From SAR92 clade bacterium (lineage in GTDB: Bacteria; Pseudomonadota; Gammaproteobacteria; Pseudomonadales; Porticoccaceae), in NCBI GenBank assembly GCA_014381985.1, contig JACNKP010000033.1, positions 94,318 to 158,317 on the forward strand: a stretch of DNA of 64,000 bases. The letters run 5' to 3'. The first letter of the stretch is position 1, and each line of letters opens with the position of its first letter. Below the pieces are notes generated by a model. It did no database searches. It was not told the origin of the DNA and was given only the letters and a program-made list of their open reading frames with translations. Positions 44,395-52,891 of the stretch are shown here, one piece after another. The position numbers were made by a program, and so were the translations under genes.

Positions 44395-46002
44395 TTCACT
44401 CAATAACGTTTTCACTAACGAAATGGCCATCAGAGCCATCACCACTGAAAACGGCAATGCACCAATAATCATCACCGACCTTAATGCATCCATCCCACCG
44501 GCGGACAATAGCACCCCTATCAAAAGTGCAAAAATTACACCCCAGATCACTACATGCTTCGTATGTTTCTGGCCCTGGTTACCGCCAGACGCAAGCGTAT
44601 TGATGATCAAGATCCCCGAATCTGCTGAGGTGACTAAAAAGGTCAATAGTAAAGTTACGATGACCACTGAAAGTGCAACGGCTAGCTCAGGGGATAGGAT
44701 TAAGTTAATGGTTTTAAACAACTGTGCTGAAATGTCCGCATTAACAATAGAGCCTTGCGCAACACCAGACAGTTCAAGATCTATGGCCGTGGCGCCTATA
44801 AAGGCAAACCACACCAAACAAATCAATGAGGGAATAACCATCGCTCCAATGACATATTCACGAATGGTTCGGCCGCGAGATACGCGGGCTAAAAACAGTC
44901 CTACAAAAGGCGCAAAGGCGATCCACCAAGCCCAATAGAAAATAGTCCAAGTACCCTGCCAGCCCTGTAGAGCTGCAGAAGTGGCATCGCCGCTGTCTGT
45001 CCATACCGTCGACGACATCGCAGGCAACGCAATGAGATAGTCCCAAATAGCATAGAAAAAGGTTTGTAACGCAAAGAAGGTCGCGCCAAATAGCACAAAG
45101 AAGGCAATCAAAAACACAGATAAACCCATGTTGATATTTGATAGCCACTTGATGCCTTTTTTAAGACCGGACATTGCCGACAAGCACGAAGCACTAATAA
45201 TAAGGATTACACCAAACACTTGAGCCGCTAGAGTCGGTTTACCATTGTCACCCACCAGCCAGTCTGCACCACTAATGTTGAATAAGCCTGAGGCAAACTG
45301 TGATACGCCATAACCAATGGTGACACTTAATCCTACGATGGTGGCTAAAATAGCGACTATATCCACGACATGCCCAGCGCTGCCTGACATGGCTCGACCA
45401 AATAGCGGTTGTAGAGCACTACGAATCGTCAGCGGTAAGCCGCGGTTGTACGAGAGATAACCTAAAGAAATACCTACCACTCCATAACAGGCCCAGGTGG
45501 TAAAGCCATAGTGCAGCATTGCCCACTTGTAGGCATTGCGAACATTGTCTTCATCCAGACTGCTGGTAATACCTTTAATAGTATCGGGATTATTAGCGAA
45601 GTGGAAAATAGGTTCGGCGGTAGAATAGGTCAACATACCAATGCCAATGCCGGCACCAAACATCATGGACAACCAGGTGAACATTGAAAATTCCGGTTTT
45701 TCATCCGGCTTACCCAACCTTACATGAGCCGTACGAGGCCATATACCCAAGGCTAAGCAGACAACCGTATAAAAAGCGGTGACGTAAACATACCAGCCAC
45801 CAAAGTTGGCCGTCGACCAGTTCTGTACAGCCAACAGCACTTCACCCGCAACAGACGGTGACAAACCTACCCATATAACGAGTGCTCCGATAAGTAACTT
45901 GGGCACCATGGCAACGACCCGATTAAAACCCTCATAAAATCCAGATTTTTCGGTGGTAATCGCAACGGCTGGTTGATTATCGTTTGACTCTAGCTGGCCC
46001 AA
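44386..46002 (-). CDS. BCCT-family betaine/choline/carnitine-type transporter
   Basis: Twelve-helix secondary transporter of 538 residues for quaternary-ammonium or sulfonium compounds. Motifs: MMFGAGIGIGMLTYSTAEP in TM3, and the family signature around WTIFYWAWWIAFAPFVGLF with LARVSRGRTIREY. The start is TTG with GGAG 9 nt upstream. The substrate could be glycine betaine, choline, DMSP or a proline betaine; the last would fit the HpbD-like enzyme 3 kb away, but the two are not in one operon. Confidence 0.92.
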   Translation of the reverse strand: MGQLESNDNQPAVAITTEKSGFYEGFNRVVAMVPKLLIGALVIWVGLSPSVAGEVLLAVQNWSTANFGGWYVYVTAFYTVVCLALGIWPRTAHVRLGKPDEKPEFSMFTWLSMMFGAGIGIGMLTYSTAEPIFHFANNPDTIKGITSSLDEDNVRNAYKWAMLHYGFTTWACYGVVGISLGYLSYNRGLPLTIRSALQPLFGRAMSGSAGHVVDIVAILATIVGLSVTIGYGVSQFASGLFNISGADWLVGDNGKPTLAAQVFGVILIISASCLSAMSGLKKGIKWLSNINMGLSVFLIAFFVLFGATFFALQTFFYAIWDYLIALPAMSSTVWTDSGDATSAALQGWQGTWTIFYWAWWIAFAPFVGLFLARVSRGRTIREYVIGAMVIPSLICLVWFAFIGATAIDLELSGVAQGSIVNADISAQLFKTINLILSPELAVALSVVIVTLLLTFLVTSADSGILIINTLASGGNQGQKHTKHVVIWGVIFALLIGVLLSAGGMDALRSVMIIGALPFSVVMALMAISLVKTLLSEEK

Positions 46003-46056
46003 AATATGCTCTCCTCTTTAATAACTTACGGTGTCTGTTGCCACCTTTATAATTTT

Positions 46057-46218
46057 ATGCAGTCTAACCTGACTATAAAAGATGCCCCTCTTATTGTCGA
46101 ATATCGGGATGACCAAGCAAAATTGAAGCTACATCCTATTGCAGTGATAAAGAGAGAGCAACGAATTATCCTAAAAAAGGTACTTTCCAGACTTGACTCA
46201 AAGCGACTGCAAGTGTAA
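46057..46218 (+). CDS. Doubtful small ORF
   Basis: A 53-residue frame rich in charged residues (EYRDDQAKLKLHPIAVIKRE) between the BCCT gene and tRNA-Met. It has no clear Shine-Dalgarno. The frame extends upstream to an ATG at 46006, but that would cover the Shine-Dalgarno of the divergent BCCT gene. I do not recognise it. It may be a chance frame. Confidence 0.25.
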   Translation: MQSNLTIKDAPLIVEYRDDQAKLKLHPIAVIKREQRIILKKVLSRLDSKRLQV

Positions 46219-46265
46219 ATTCTCGCCTCCCAAAGACTAGGTCAATATGGCCGGTTGAAATCGAT

Positions 46266-46342
46266 AGCTACGTAGCTCAGCTGGTTAGAGCACAGCATTC
46301 ATAATGCTGGGGTCGGTGGTTCAAGTCCACCCGTAGCTACCA
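46266..46342 (+). tRNA. tRNA-Met (CAU), elongator type
   Basis: 77 nt with encoded CCA. The acceptor AGCTACG pairs with CGTAGCT; anticodon stem CAGCA/TGCTG holds loop TTCATAA; the T arm is GGTGG TTCAAGT CCACC. The first pair is A-U, not the C-A mismatch of initiators, so it is an elongator. tRNA-Ile2 with lysidine is less likely given the GTAGCTCAG and TGGGGTC segments typical of elongator Met. Confidence 0.93.
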
Positions 46343-46638
46343 TACAAATCTAAGACTTACATAACGTCTAATATCCACCTTAAAACCCAGCACTATAAAC
46401 CGCCTACTTTTTTATCTTTGGACTCTGAGTCTAGTCAGATTTAAAATTAAAGCTGCCGAACGGCACATAAGATTGGTTAACTTTTCTGTAAAATTTGAAG
46501 ACATAATGATTTCGCCTTAAACCAAACTGGGATTGCGGTAAACACACCCATCTCATAGTGCCGATGCAAGTGAATTTAAAAAGCTGGCCGGTGCAGCTCC
46601 AGCGTGGCAATATCTACACTAATCTGGGAAGCTAAACT
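46343..46638 (+). other. Long leader region upstream of the GcvT-like gene
   Basis: Almost 300 bp without a gene. It contains GACTC-t-GAGTC (near 46424), TGCCGAACGGCA, and close to the start codon GCTGG paired with CCAGC around the GCCGGTGCAGCT segment. I compared it by eye with glycine, THF and SAM riboswitch cores and recognised none. It probably carries the promoter and perhaps a structured leader. Confidence 0.35.
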
Positions 46639-47781
46639 ATGAAAGCACATGGCCTCAATCCTCGTATTCGCAAATCTCCCTATTTTAAATCGACGTTAAA
46701 ATATGGTGCAACCGAGTTCCACCCCTATAACGGCATGTGGATGCCGGTTGGCTACGACACGCCGATTAATGAATATTGGAACACTATCGAGCGCGCCGGC
46801 CTTTGGGATGTTGGGGTGCAGCGCTGCGTTCAAATATCGGGCCCTGAAGCCGAAAAATTTATGAGCATGCTGACTCCCCGTAACATCAGTAACATTAAGG
46901 TTGGACAATGCCGTTACATTGTTATGACCAATCAGGAGGGCGGAGTGCTCAATGATCCTGTAATGATGCGGATGGCAGAGGATAAATTTTGGCTTTCAAC
47001 TGCCGACAGCGATATGTACCTTTGGACCAAGGGCGTTGCCTGCTATTCCGGTCACAATGTAGACATCGATACGCCTGCGGTTTACCCCCTGCAAATTCAG
47101 GGGCCACGATCTCATCTTATTGTCGCTAGCCTCTTTGGTGACGAGGTGCTCGACCTTAAATACTACGATTGGATGAAGGCTGAAATTAACGGTATTAACG
47201 TCATTATTTCACGTACTGGCTATAGCTCTGAAGTTGGTTTTGAGATCTACATACTAGGTTACGAGCGCGGTGATGAGCTCTACGAAGCTATTATGCAAGC
47301 AGGTAAACCCTTCGAGCTCACGCCAGGGTCGCCCAACCGTATTCGTCGTATTGAAGGTGGTGTATTGGACTACGGATCTGATATTTTGGTCGACAACAAC
47401 CCGCTTGAATTAGGTATGGACCGTCTGATCGATTTCGATAAGGCAGACTTTATTGGCAAGGCCGCCTTGGAGAAGATCCGCGATGAAGGTATTAAACGCA
47501 AGATGGTAGGTGTCTTTATGGACGGAGAAATTTTCCAGAAAAATAATGAACATCGCTGGACAGTTTTTGACCACGCTAAGAAGATTGGTGAAGTCACCTC
47601 AGCGGTATATTCACCGAGACTAGAGCAGAACATCGGTTTTGCGTTACTGGATATAGCCTACGACAAAATCGGTACGGAACTAGTGGTAGATACACCAGAG
47701 GGTCGTCGCAATTTAAGCGTTACCTCTCTTCCATTTATCGATCCAGAGAAGAAAATACCACGGCAGTCGTTGAGAAATTAA
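46639..47781 (+). CDS. GcvT-family aminomethyltransferase, DmdA-like
   Basis: THF-dependent methyltransferase fold of 380 residues. GLWDVGVQRCVQISGPEA, MLTPRNISNIKVGQC and GGVLNDPVMMRM resemble DMSP demethylase DmdA. But the segment that in true DmdA reads S-K-Q-G-G-[FY]-E-I-Y (from memory) is here TGYSSEVGFEIY, lacking the lysine and closer to ordinary GcvT. So this may be a DmdA relative acting on another methylated substrate, with methyl passed to THF. Not part of a glycine-cleavage operon. A BCCT transporter gene lies nearby. Confidence 0.75.
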   Translation: MKAHGLNPRIRKSPYFKSTLKYGATEFHPYNGMWMPVGYDTPINEYWNTIERAGLWDVGVQRCVQISGPEAEKFMSMLTPRNISNIKVGQCRYIVMTNQEGGVLNDPVMMRMAEDKFWLSTADSDMYLWTKGVACYSGHNVDIDTPAVYPLQIQGPRSHLIVASLFGDEVLDLKYYDWMKAEINGINVIISRTGYSSEVGFEIYILGYERGDELYEAIMQAGKPFELTPGSPNRIRRIEGGVLDYGSDILVDNNPLELGMDRLIDFDKADFIGKAALEKIRDEGIKRKMVGVFMDGEIFQKNNEHRWTVFDHAKKIGEVTSAVYSPRLEQNIGFALLDIAYDKIGTELVVDTPEGRRNLSVTSLPFIDPEKKIPRQSLRN

Positions 47782-47894
47782 CAACAAGACTGCTGCTCTT
47801 TGGTGACGCTAGCCTTTGGTGTTTTTAATATTGATATGGCGAAAATTGAGGACTAACCTATCTCTGCTATTTTGTTATCAAAACCTGCTCAGAG

Positions 47895-49175
47895 CTATTC
47901 CTTGACCTTAGCCCCAGTCAACTGAGCAACCGCAGACAGCGTGGTTTGAGCGGCATTTAGACCCAACCTAAAGTCTTTGTCGCTAAAGGTTGTCCAAACA
48001 TCTAGAGGCGTGTGCCAGGTTGGATTCCATCCCGCACCTGTATGCGCTCCACGCTCATTTTCTCGCAGGCTAATAGACGGAACAATATTCATAAAGGGCG
48101 TGGAATCAGTATTGGTCATGTGTGGCCCCACTGTGGCTGGGTAATCTGTGTTGTAGGCATCAGCCGCTGCTTTGAATACAAAGGCTAATACCATTGACTG
48201 CTCTGCCAGGTCTGAATTAGATTGAAACTCAATATTAACATCGGCCTCTGGCCGCTGTTCTGCACTCACTGACCCATCAGCTCGGGGTGCCCCATGATCC
48301 CATAGCATCATGTCGTGTTGAATCATCCCCAACCATCGAGGCTCGGGATAAATACCCGAACCAACGGGACTTTCAATACCCTGCAGATGTTGGCGCTGCT
48401 CAATGTATGCCTTAGACCCATTAAGTCCTGTCTCTTCATTATTCCAAAGCGCAAACCGAATAGAACGCTCCGTAGTGACATCAGGCGCATTGAATATACG
48501 CGCTAGTTCCATCACCAAGGCGGTACCGGAACCATCGTCATTAACGGCCTCGTTCACTCCATGACCGTCCATGTGAGCACCGACTATATACATTTCTTCG
48601 GGGTGGGTAGTGCCAACCTTAGTGCAATACACTTGCTGTCGCTCACCATTAACTGGTTCCTCCGCATTAAGCGCCTGTATCCGCTGATAGGGTTGAGCCG
48701 TCAAATCTCGGTTAACACCGGTTTCAGATCGATAACCATAAACTGATGCACCGCCAGGGCCACTGCCATTGCGACCCACAGCGCCACCGGTTGATGTCTG
48801 GAGTTGTGCCGGGTCATTCACTACGGGTTTGCGGGCCCTAGGTGCTAAAGGCTCAGGGTTAAAGGTATAGGTTATGCGTTCAATATTGTCACAACCGACC
48901 TCGCGCAACTGTTGCTCTATCCAAGCTATCGCACTGCGATTGCGAGCGGTACCTTGTCGACGATCGCCAAATTGAGTAAGACCTTTAAGTGTAGTTTTAT
49001 AACTATCCAGAGTTAATCGATCAACCAACGTCTTGGTTGAATCATCACTTGGATGAGTCTCTGAACCGACCCCATTAGCGAACAATATGAGTAATGAGCT
49101 TCCCAGAAAAACCCTGGTACAGATATACTTAGTCTTTCCCAAAAGATGAACAGCCTTATCATTTAAATCGGGCAT
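47895..49175 (-). CDS. Exported M28-family zinc peptidase
   Basis: Aminopeptidase-like protein of about 426 residues. A signal-peptide-like segment (VFLGSSLLILFANGVGS) follows a short N-terminal region. Zinc and catalytic residues: GAHMDGHG, NDDGSGTALVMELAR and WNNEETGLNGS, then HMTNTDSTPFM with the last histidine upstream. I prefer ATG 49175 because GAGGAG lies 8 nt upstream of it, against 2 nt for the ATG at 49181. Probably periplasmic peptide use. It is divergent from the next metalloprotease gene. Confidence 0.88.
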   Translation of the reverse strand: MPDLNDKAVHLLGKTKYICTRVFLGSSLLILFANGVGSETHPSDDSTKTLVDRLTLDSYKTTLKGLTQFGDRRQGTARNRSAIAWIEQQLREVGCDNIERITYTFNPEPLAPRARKPVVNDPAQLQTSTGGAVGRNGSGPGGASVYGYRSETGVNRDLTAQPYQRIQALNAEEPVNGERQQVYCTKVGTTHPEEMYIVGAHMDGHGVNEAVNDDGSGTALVMELARIFNAPDVTTERSIRFALWNNEETGLNGSKAYIEQRQHLQGIESPVGSGIYPEPRWLGMIQHDMMLWDHGAPRADGSVSAEQRPEADVNIEFQSNSDLAEQSMVLAFVFKAAADAYNTDYPATVGPHMTNTDSTPFMNIVPSISLRENERGAHTGAGWNPTWHTPLDVWTTFSDKDFRLGLNAAQTTLSAVAQLTGAKVKE

Positions 49176-49364
49176 AACCATGACTCCTCTTTAAACCCTA
49201 ATTTTTACCTATAGATCTAGTGTAAACCGTTGGCCTGGCAATGCAAAATTGTGAGCCCACTAGTAACCTAACGCAATGGTGCTTCCCACTGCACTTAGTT
49301 TTGTTTATTCTTGCGTTGCGTGCTAAAAAATGCCGCAATGCTTAAGCTGTAAACCACCTAAACC

Positions 49365-51878
49365 ATGGATATGCACTCTATGAATCATCTTTTTTTTGCT
49401 CTTGTACTTTGTCTAAGTTTTTCCAACATTGCCTATGGCGATAAAATAGACCTTGATGAACTCGTTAAAAAAGAAGGTTTCATTGATTTTTATGTGGACG
49501 AGAATCAAGGCAAGCTCTATCTAGCAATTGACAAACTTAACCAAGACTTTCTGTATTTAAGTGCTCTCACATCAGGTGTTGGGTCTAATGATATTGGATT
49601 AGACCGCGGCCAGTTAGGTGGCACTAGAGTCGTGGCATTTAGAAAAAGCGGCAATAAAGTGTTTTTGGTGCACAAAAATATGGCTTTTCGCGCCTCCTCT
49701 GACAATCCCGATGAGGTGCAATCAATACAAGATGCTTTTGCAGAGTCTATTCTATGGGGTTTTGATGTCTTGCAAAAAGATGGCGAGAGTCTAATCGTTG
49801 AGGCAACAAAGTTTTACTTACAGGACACTCATGGCGTAGCCCAACGATTAAGTCGCGGAGATCAAGGGAGCTATAAGACCGATTCGAGCCGGTCCGGATT
49901 GCACTTTCCAATGGTCAAAAACTTTCCCCAAAATACCGAGGTTGAAGCTACCATCACCCTCACAGGAAAGGCCACAGGGGCCTCGATCAAATCGGTGGTA
50001 CCAACCCCCAATGCAGTTACAGTGCGCCAACGTCATTCTTTCGTGCAACTGCCTGATGACAAGTACACACCTAGAGCGTTTGATCCTCGAGCGGGATTTA
50101 ACCGCGTGGCGTTTATGGATTTTGCAACACCCATCACTGAGCCTATTAATAAACGTTATATCACTCGTCACAGGTTAATCAAAAAAAACCCCAACGCAGC
50201 TCTCTCTGAGGCAGTAGAACCGATTGTTTATTATCTTGACCGAGGCACACCCGAACCGGTTAAGTCCGCCTTGCTGGAAGGGGGAAACTGGTGGAACCAA
50301 GCATTTGAGGCCGCCGGATTTAAAAATGCATTTCGCGTCGAGGTCGCTCCGCCAGATATGGATTTTCTCGATGTTCGCTACAACGTTATTCAGTGGGTGC
50401 ATCGTTCAACGCGCGGTTGGTCTTATGGCGCTAGCGTGAAAGATCCTAGGACTGGCGAAATTCTAAAGGGTCATGTATCACTGGGATCACTGCGCGTTAG
50501 ACAGGATTATCTGATTGCCCAAGGACTCTTACAGCCCTTTGAAGAGAGTAAACCTACTGACAAACGAATGCTCGAACTAGCCGTAGCAAGACTAAAGCAA
50601 TTGTCTGCTCATGAAATTGGGCACACCATAGGACTAGCACATAATTTTGCATCATCAACGATTAGTCGATCCTCGGTTATGGACTACCCCTATCCCCTTA
50701 TTAATCAGGATGTTGATGGGAATCTTAGCTTAAGTAATGCCTACGATAATGAGATAGGCGCATGGGATAAGCGGGCAATCAGCTATGGTTATGGCTACCC
50801 ACCTGAGGGTGTCGATGAAGCCTCGTATTTAGCAAAATCATTGAAAGATACCTATACCGCGGGCTATGAATTTATTACAGATGCAGATGCTCGAAACTCC
50901 AGCGGGGCGCACCCTAGGGCACACCTCTGGGATAATGGAGCTTCAGCGGCCGGCGAGTTGAAACGAATGCTAGCGCTGCGTGAAACCAAAATGGCTAGCT
51001 TTAGTCTAAATGCAATCCCTTTTGGCCAGCCTGAAGCTACTTTAGAAGAAGTCTTTGTGCCGGTCTATCTGATGCATCGATATCAATTGGAAGCCGCCAC
51101 TAAACTCATCGGCGGACTGGACTATAGCTACAAGATTAAAGGCGACAACCAACCAAACCAAGGCTGGGTTGCCGCAGTTGTTCAACAGGAATCTTTGGAT
51201 GCAGTGCTGTTCGCCCTAGAGCCTAGCCAACTAGAAGTGCCGGCCCATGTTTTGGCATTAATTCCTCCACGACCATTTGGTTATCCACGTAATAGGGAGA
51301 CTTTCGCATCGCGAATGGGCCCTGTTTTTGACCCTATAGCACCCGCTGAAAATGTTGTAGATGTCGCTTTTAAGTTCCTGCTTGAAGGTGGCCGAGCTAA
51401 TCGTGTTTACATACAAAGCCTTCAAGACAATAGCCTGTTTGGATTGAATGAACTACTACAACAGCTTAGTGGCGCGGTTTTTTCAGGTGCATCATTCAAA
51501 GGCATATCCGGCGAAATAAAGATGATGACCCAGGCCAAGCTGGTGGATCATTTAATTGTACTATCCAATAACCAAGAGATATCAAATTCGGTGCGCGCAA
51601 TAGTAAGAGCCCATTTAAAAACACTTAAAGAAGGTGGTAAAAGCACTGGTTCTAGAGGGTTAAAAGGTCTTGGAAGAAAAAGTTCGGTGTCTGGCATGCA
51701 CGCGCAATATTTAGCCGACAAAATCCAGGCTTTCATTGATTTACCGCTGGATACTAATCCTCAGAACGCCGTTAAGGTACCTGATGGATCGCCAATTGGC
51801 ATGGACAATATGACCTGTGACTTTGAGTATTTTAGCACCACAACAAAGATCCCTGAGAGAACTCCAAATGAAATTTAA
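49365..51878 (+). CDS. Exported zinc-dependent metalloprotease (DUF5117/DUF5118 type)
   Basis: An 837-residue exported protein. The signal peptide is within MNHLFFALVLCLSFSNIAYG. The N-terminal domain begins GFIDFYVDENQGKLYLAI; the metzincin motif HEIGHTIGLAHNF is near residue 423, with a Met-turn SVMDYPYP about 25 residues on. This arrangement is typical of large bacterial proteins with DUF5117 and DUF4953. Three ATGs lie within the first 16 codons; 49380 (MNHLFF) gives the cleanest signal peptide. Substrate unknown. The stop overlaps a tiny signal-peptide ORF. Confidence 0.85.
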   Translation: MDMHSMNHLFFALVLCLSFSNIAYGDKIDLDELVKKEGFIDFYVDENQGKLYLAIDKLNQDFLYLSALTSGVGSNDIGLDRGQLGGTRVVAFRKSGNKVFLVHKNMAFRASSDNPDEVQSIQDAFAESILWGFDVLQKDGESLIVEATKFYLQDTHGVAQRLSRGDQGSYKTDSSRSGLHFPMVKNFPQNTEVEATITLTGKATGASIKSVVPTPNAVTVRQRHSFVQLPDDKYTPRAFDPRAGFNRVAFMDFATPITEPINKRYITRHRLIKKNPNAALSEAVEPIVYYLDRGTPEPVKSALLEGGNWWNQAFEAAGFKNAFRVEVAPPDMDFLDVRYNVIQWVHRSTRGWSYGASVKDPRTGEILKGHVSLGSLRVRQDYLIAQGLLQPFEESKPTDKRMLELAVARLKQLSAHEIGHTIGLAHNFASSTISRSSVMDYPYPLINQDVDGNLSLSNAYDNEIGAWDKRAISYGYGYPPEGVDEASYLAKSLKDTYTAGYEFITDADARNSSGAHPRAHLWDNGASAAGELKRMLALRETKMASFSLNAIPFGQPEATLEEVFVPVYLMHRYQLEAATKLIGGLDYSYKIKGDNQPNQGWVAAVVQQESLDAVLFALEPSQLEVPAHVLALIPPRPFGYPRNRETFASRMGPVFDPIAPAENVVDVAFKFLLEGGRANRVYIQSLQDNSLFGLNELLQQLSGAVFSGASFKGISGEIKMMTQAKLVDHLIVLSNNQEISNSVRAIVRAHLKTLKEGGKSTGSRGLKGLGRKSSVSGMHAQYLADKIQAFIDLPLDTNPQNAVKVPDGSPIGMDNMTCDFEYFSTTTKIPERTPNEI

Positions 51879-51966
51879 GCGCTCACTAGCTCTTAGAGTC
51901 CTCAATGCCATTGCTCTGATTTTTTTATTGTCACCCCTATCATTCTCAGATGAAGTCCTTTGTTAA
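51868..51966 (+). pseudogene. Orphan signal-peptide ORF, possible gene remnant
   Basis: A 32-residue frame beginning MKFKRSLALRVLNAIAL and continuing IFLLSPLSFSDEVLC, a textbook Sec signal peptide with a cleavage-like SFS-D site and almost nothing after it. Its ATG overlaps the end of the metalloprotease gene by 11 bp, like an operon partner. Either it is the 5' stub of a deleted exported-protein gene or a very small secreted peptide. Confidence 0.4.
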
Positions 51967-51981
51967 CTCTAATAAAACTAA

Positions 51982-52767
51982 CTACAGTATTGCACGAAGA
52001 CTAATAGTGACGCCTATGGCCAACAGGGCCGAGATAGCTATCCGTCGGTACAGCCGGCCACCAAAGCGCTGAAAGAGGTAGAACCCTAGCTTATCACCCA
52101 ATACCATAGCGGGAAACGCCAATAGCAGGTACCACAACGATTGTTTGGAGATAAACCCTGCCACGCCAAATGATACCAAGGCTACTGCCGCCGAGACTAA
52201 AAAGAAGGTAATTAACAGTGCGCGACTGCGCTCTGGTTTAGGCTCAGTGAGCATGACATAGATAATCATTGGTGGCCCTGGGATCGCCAGTGCTCCATTC
52301 ATTAACCCAGACACCAAGCCAGTAACCTTAGTAAACAGCGGGCTAACCCTGTAAGTGCTGGGTTTGTATGACATTAGTGCCGCACAGGCAACGATGACTA
52401 CAACTCCAACCCAAGCCTGGAACTGCTGCGGCGAAATAACACTTAACAACTGCGTACCCAGTATCGTCCCAATAATAGCCATAAAAACTAAGGGAAACAT
52501 TGGTCTTAGAGGCACCACCCCCCAGTAAGTGCGGACACCCAGTAAATTACTACACAAAGTCAACGCGGCGCTAAGAACAACTGCGTCAGTGGGTGATAAC
52601 AATAAAGAAAATACAGGTACTGCTGTCAGCGCAAAGCCAAAGCCTGTGAATGAGCGCAATAGAGACGCGAAAATCACGACAGCCCATATAAACATAAGCT
52701 CCAACAAACCAATATCAGCGACGATATCCATCATCAAAGTAATTCCAAACATAATGAGAGAAGCCAC
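51982..52767 (-). CDS. TauE/SafE-family permease
   Basis: Sulfite/organosulfur exporter family protein of about 260 residues with eight or nine transmembrane segments. RSFTGFGFALTAVPVFSLLLSP is the N-terminal family motif, and GLVSGLMNGALAIPGPPMIIY opens the second half. The frame begins with GTG 52767; ATGs at 52752 and 52734 are also possible, none with a clear Shine-Dalgarno. It lies downstream of a terminator, so it has its own promoter. Substrate not determined. Confidence 0.85.
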   Translation of the reverse strand: MASLIMFGITLMMDIVADIGLLELMFIWAVVIFASLLRSFTGFGFALTAVPVFSLLLSPTDAVVLSAALTLCSNLLGVRTYWGVVPLRPMFPLVFMAIIGTILGTQLLSVISPQQFQAWVGVVVIVACAALMSYKPSTYRVSPLFTKVTGLVSGLMNGALAIPGPPMIIYVMLTEPKPERSRALLITFFLVSAAVALVSFGVAGFISKQSLWYLLLAFPAMVLGDKLGFYLFQRFGGRLYRRIAISALLAIGVTISLRAIL

Positions 52768-52830
52768 GTTTGTGTGACTTACTTTAAAACTAGAGGCTCA
52801 CACCTAGATTGAGGGAGATATTAAAACAGA

Positions 52831-52865
52831 AAAAGGCAACTCTCGATATACGAAAGTTGCCTTTT
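52831..52865 (-). terminator. Terminator of the sugar transporter gene
   Basis: AAAAGGCAACT (52831-52841) pairs with AGTTGCCTTTT (52855-52865) around a 13-nt loop. Read on the minus strand it is followed by TTTTTCTGTTTT, so it ends transcription of the MFS gene before the TauE/SafE gene. Confidence 0.85.
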
Positions 52866-52891
52866 CTGGACTCAAGCGATGCTGCTAAAAG

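Noticed and set aside
46006..46218. Seventy-residue ORF beginning at 46006
   Set aside because: Its start overlaps the Shine-Dalgarno of the divergent BCCT gene; only the shorter part from 46057 is kept, with low confidence.
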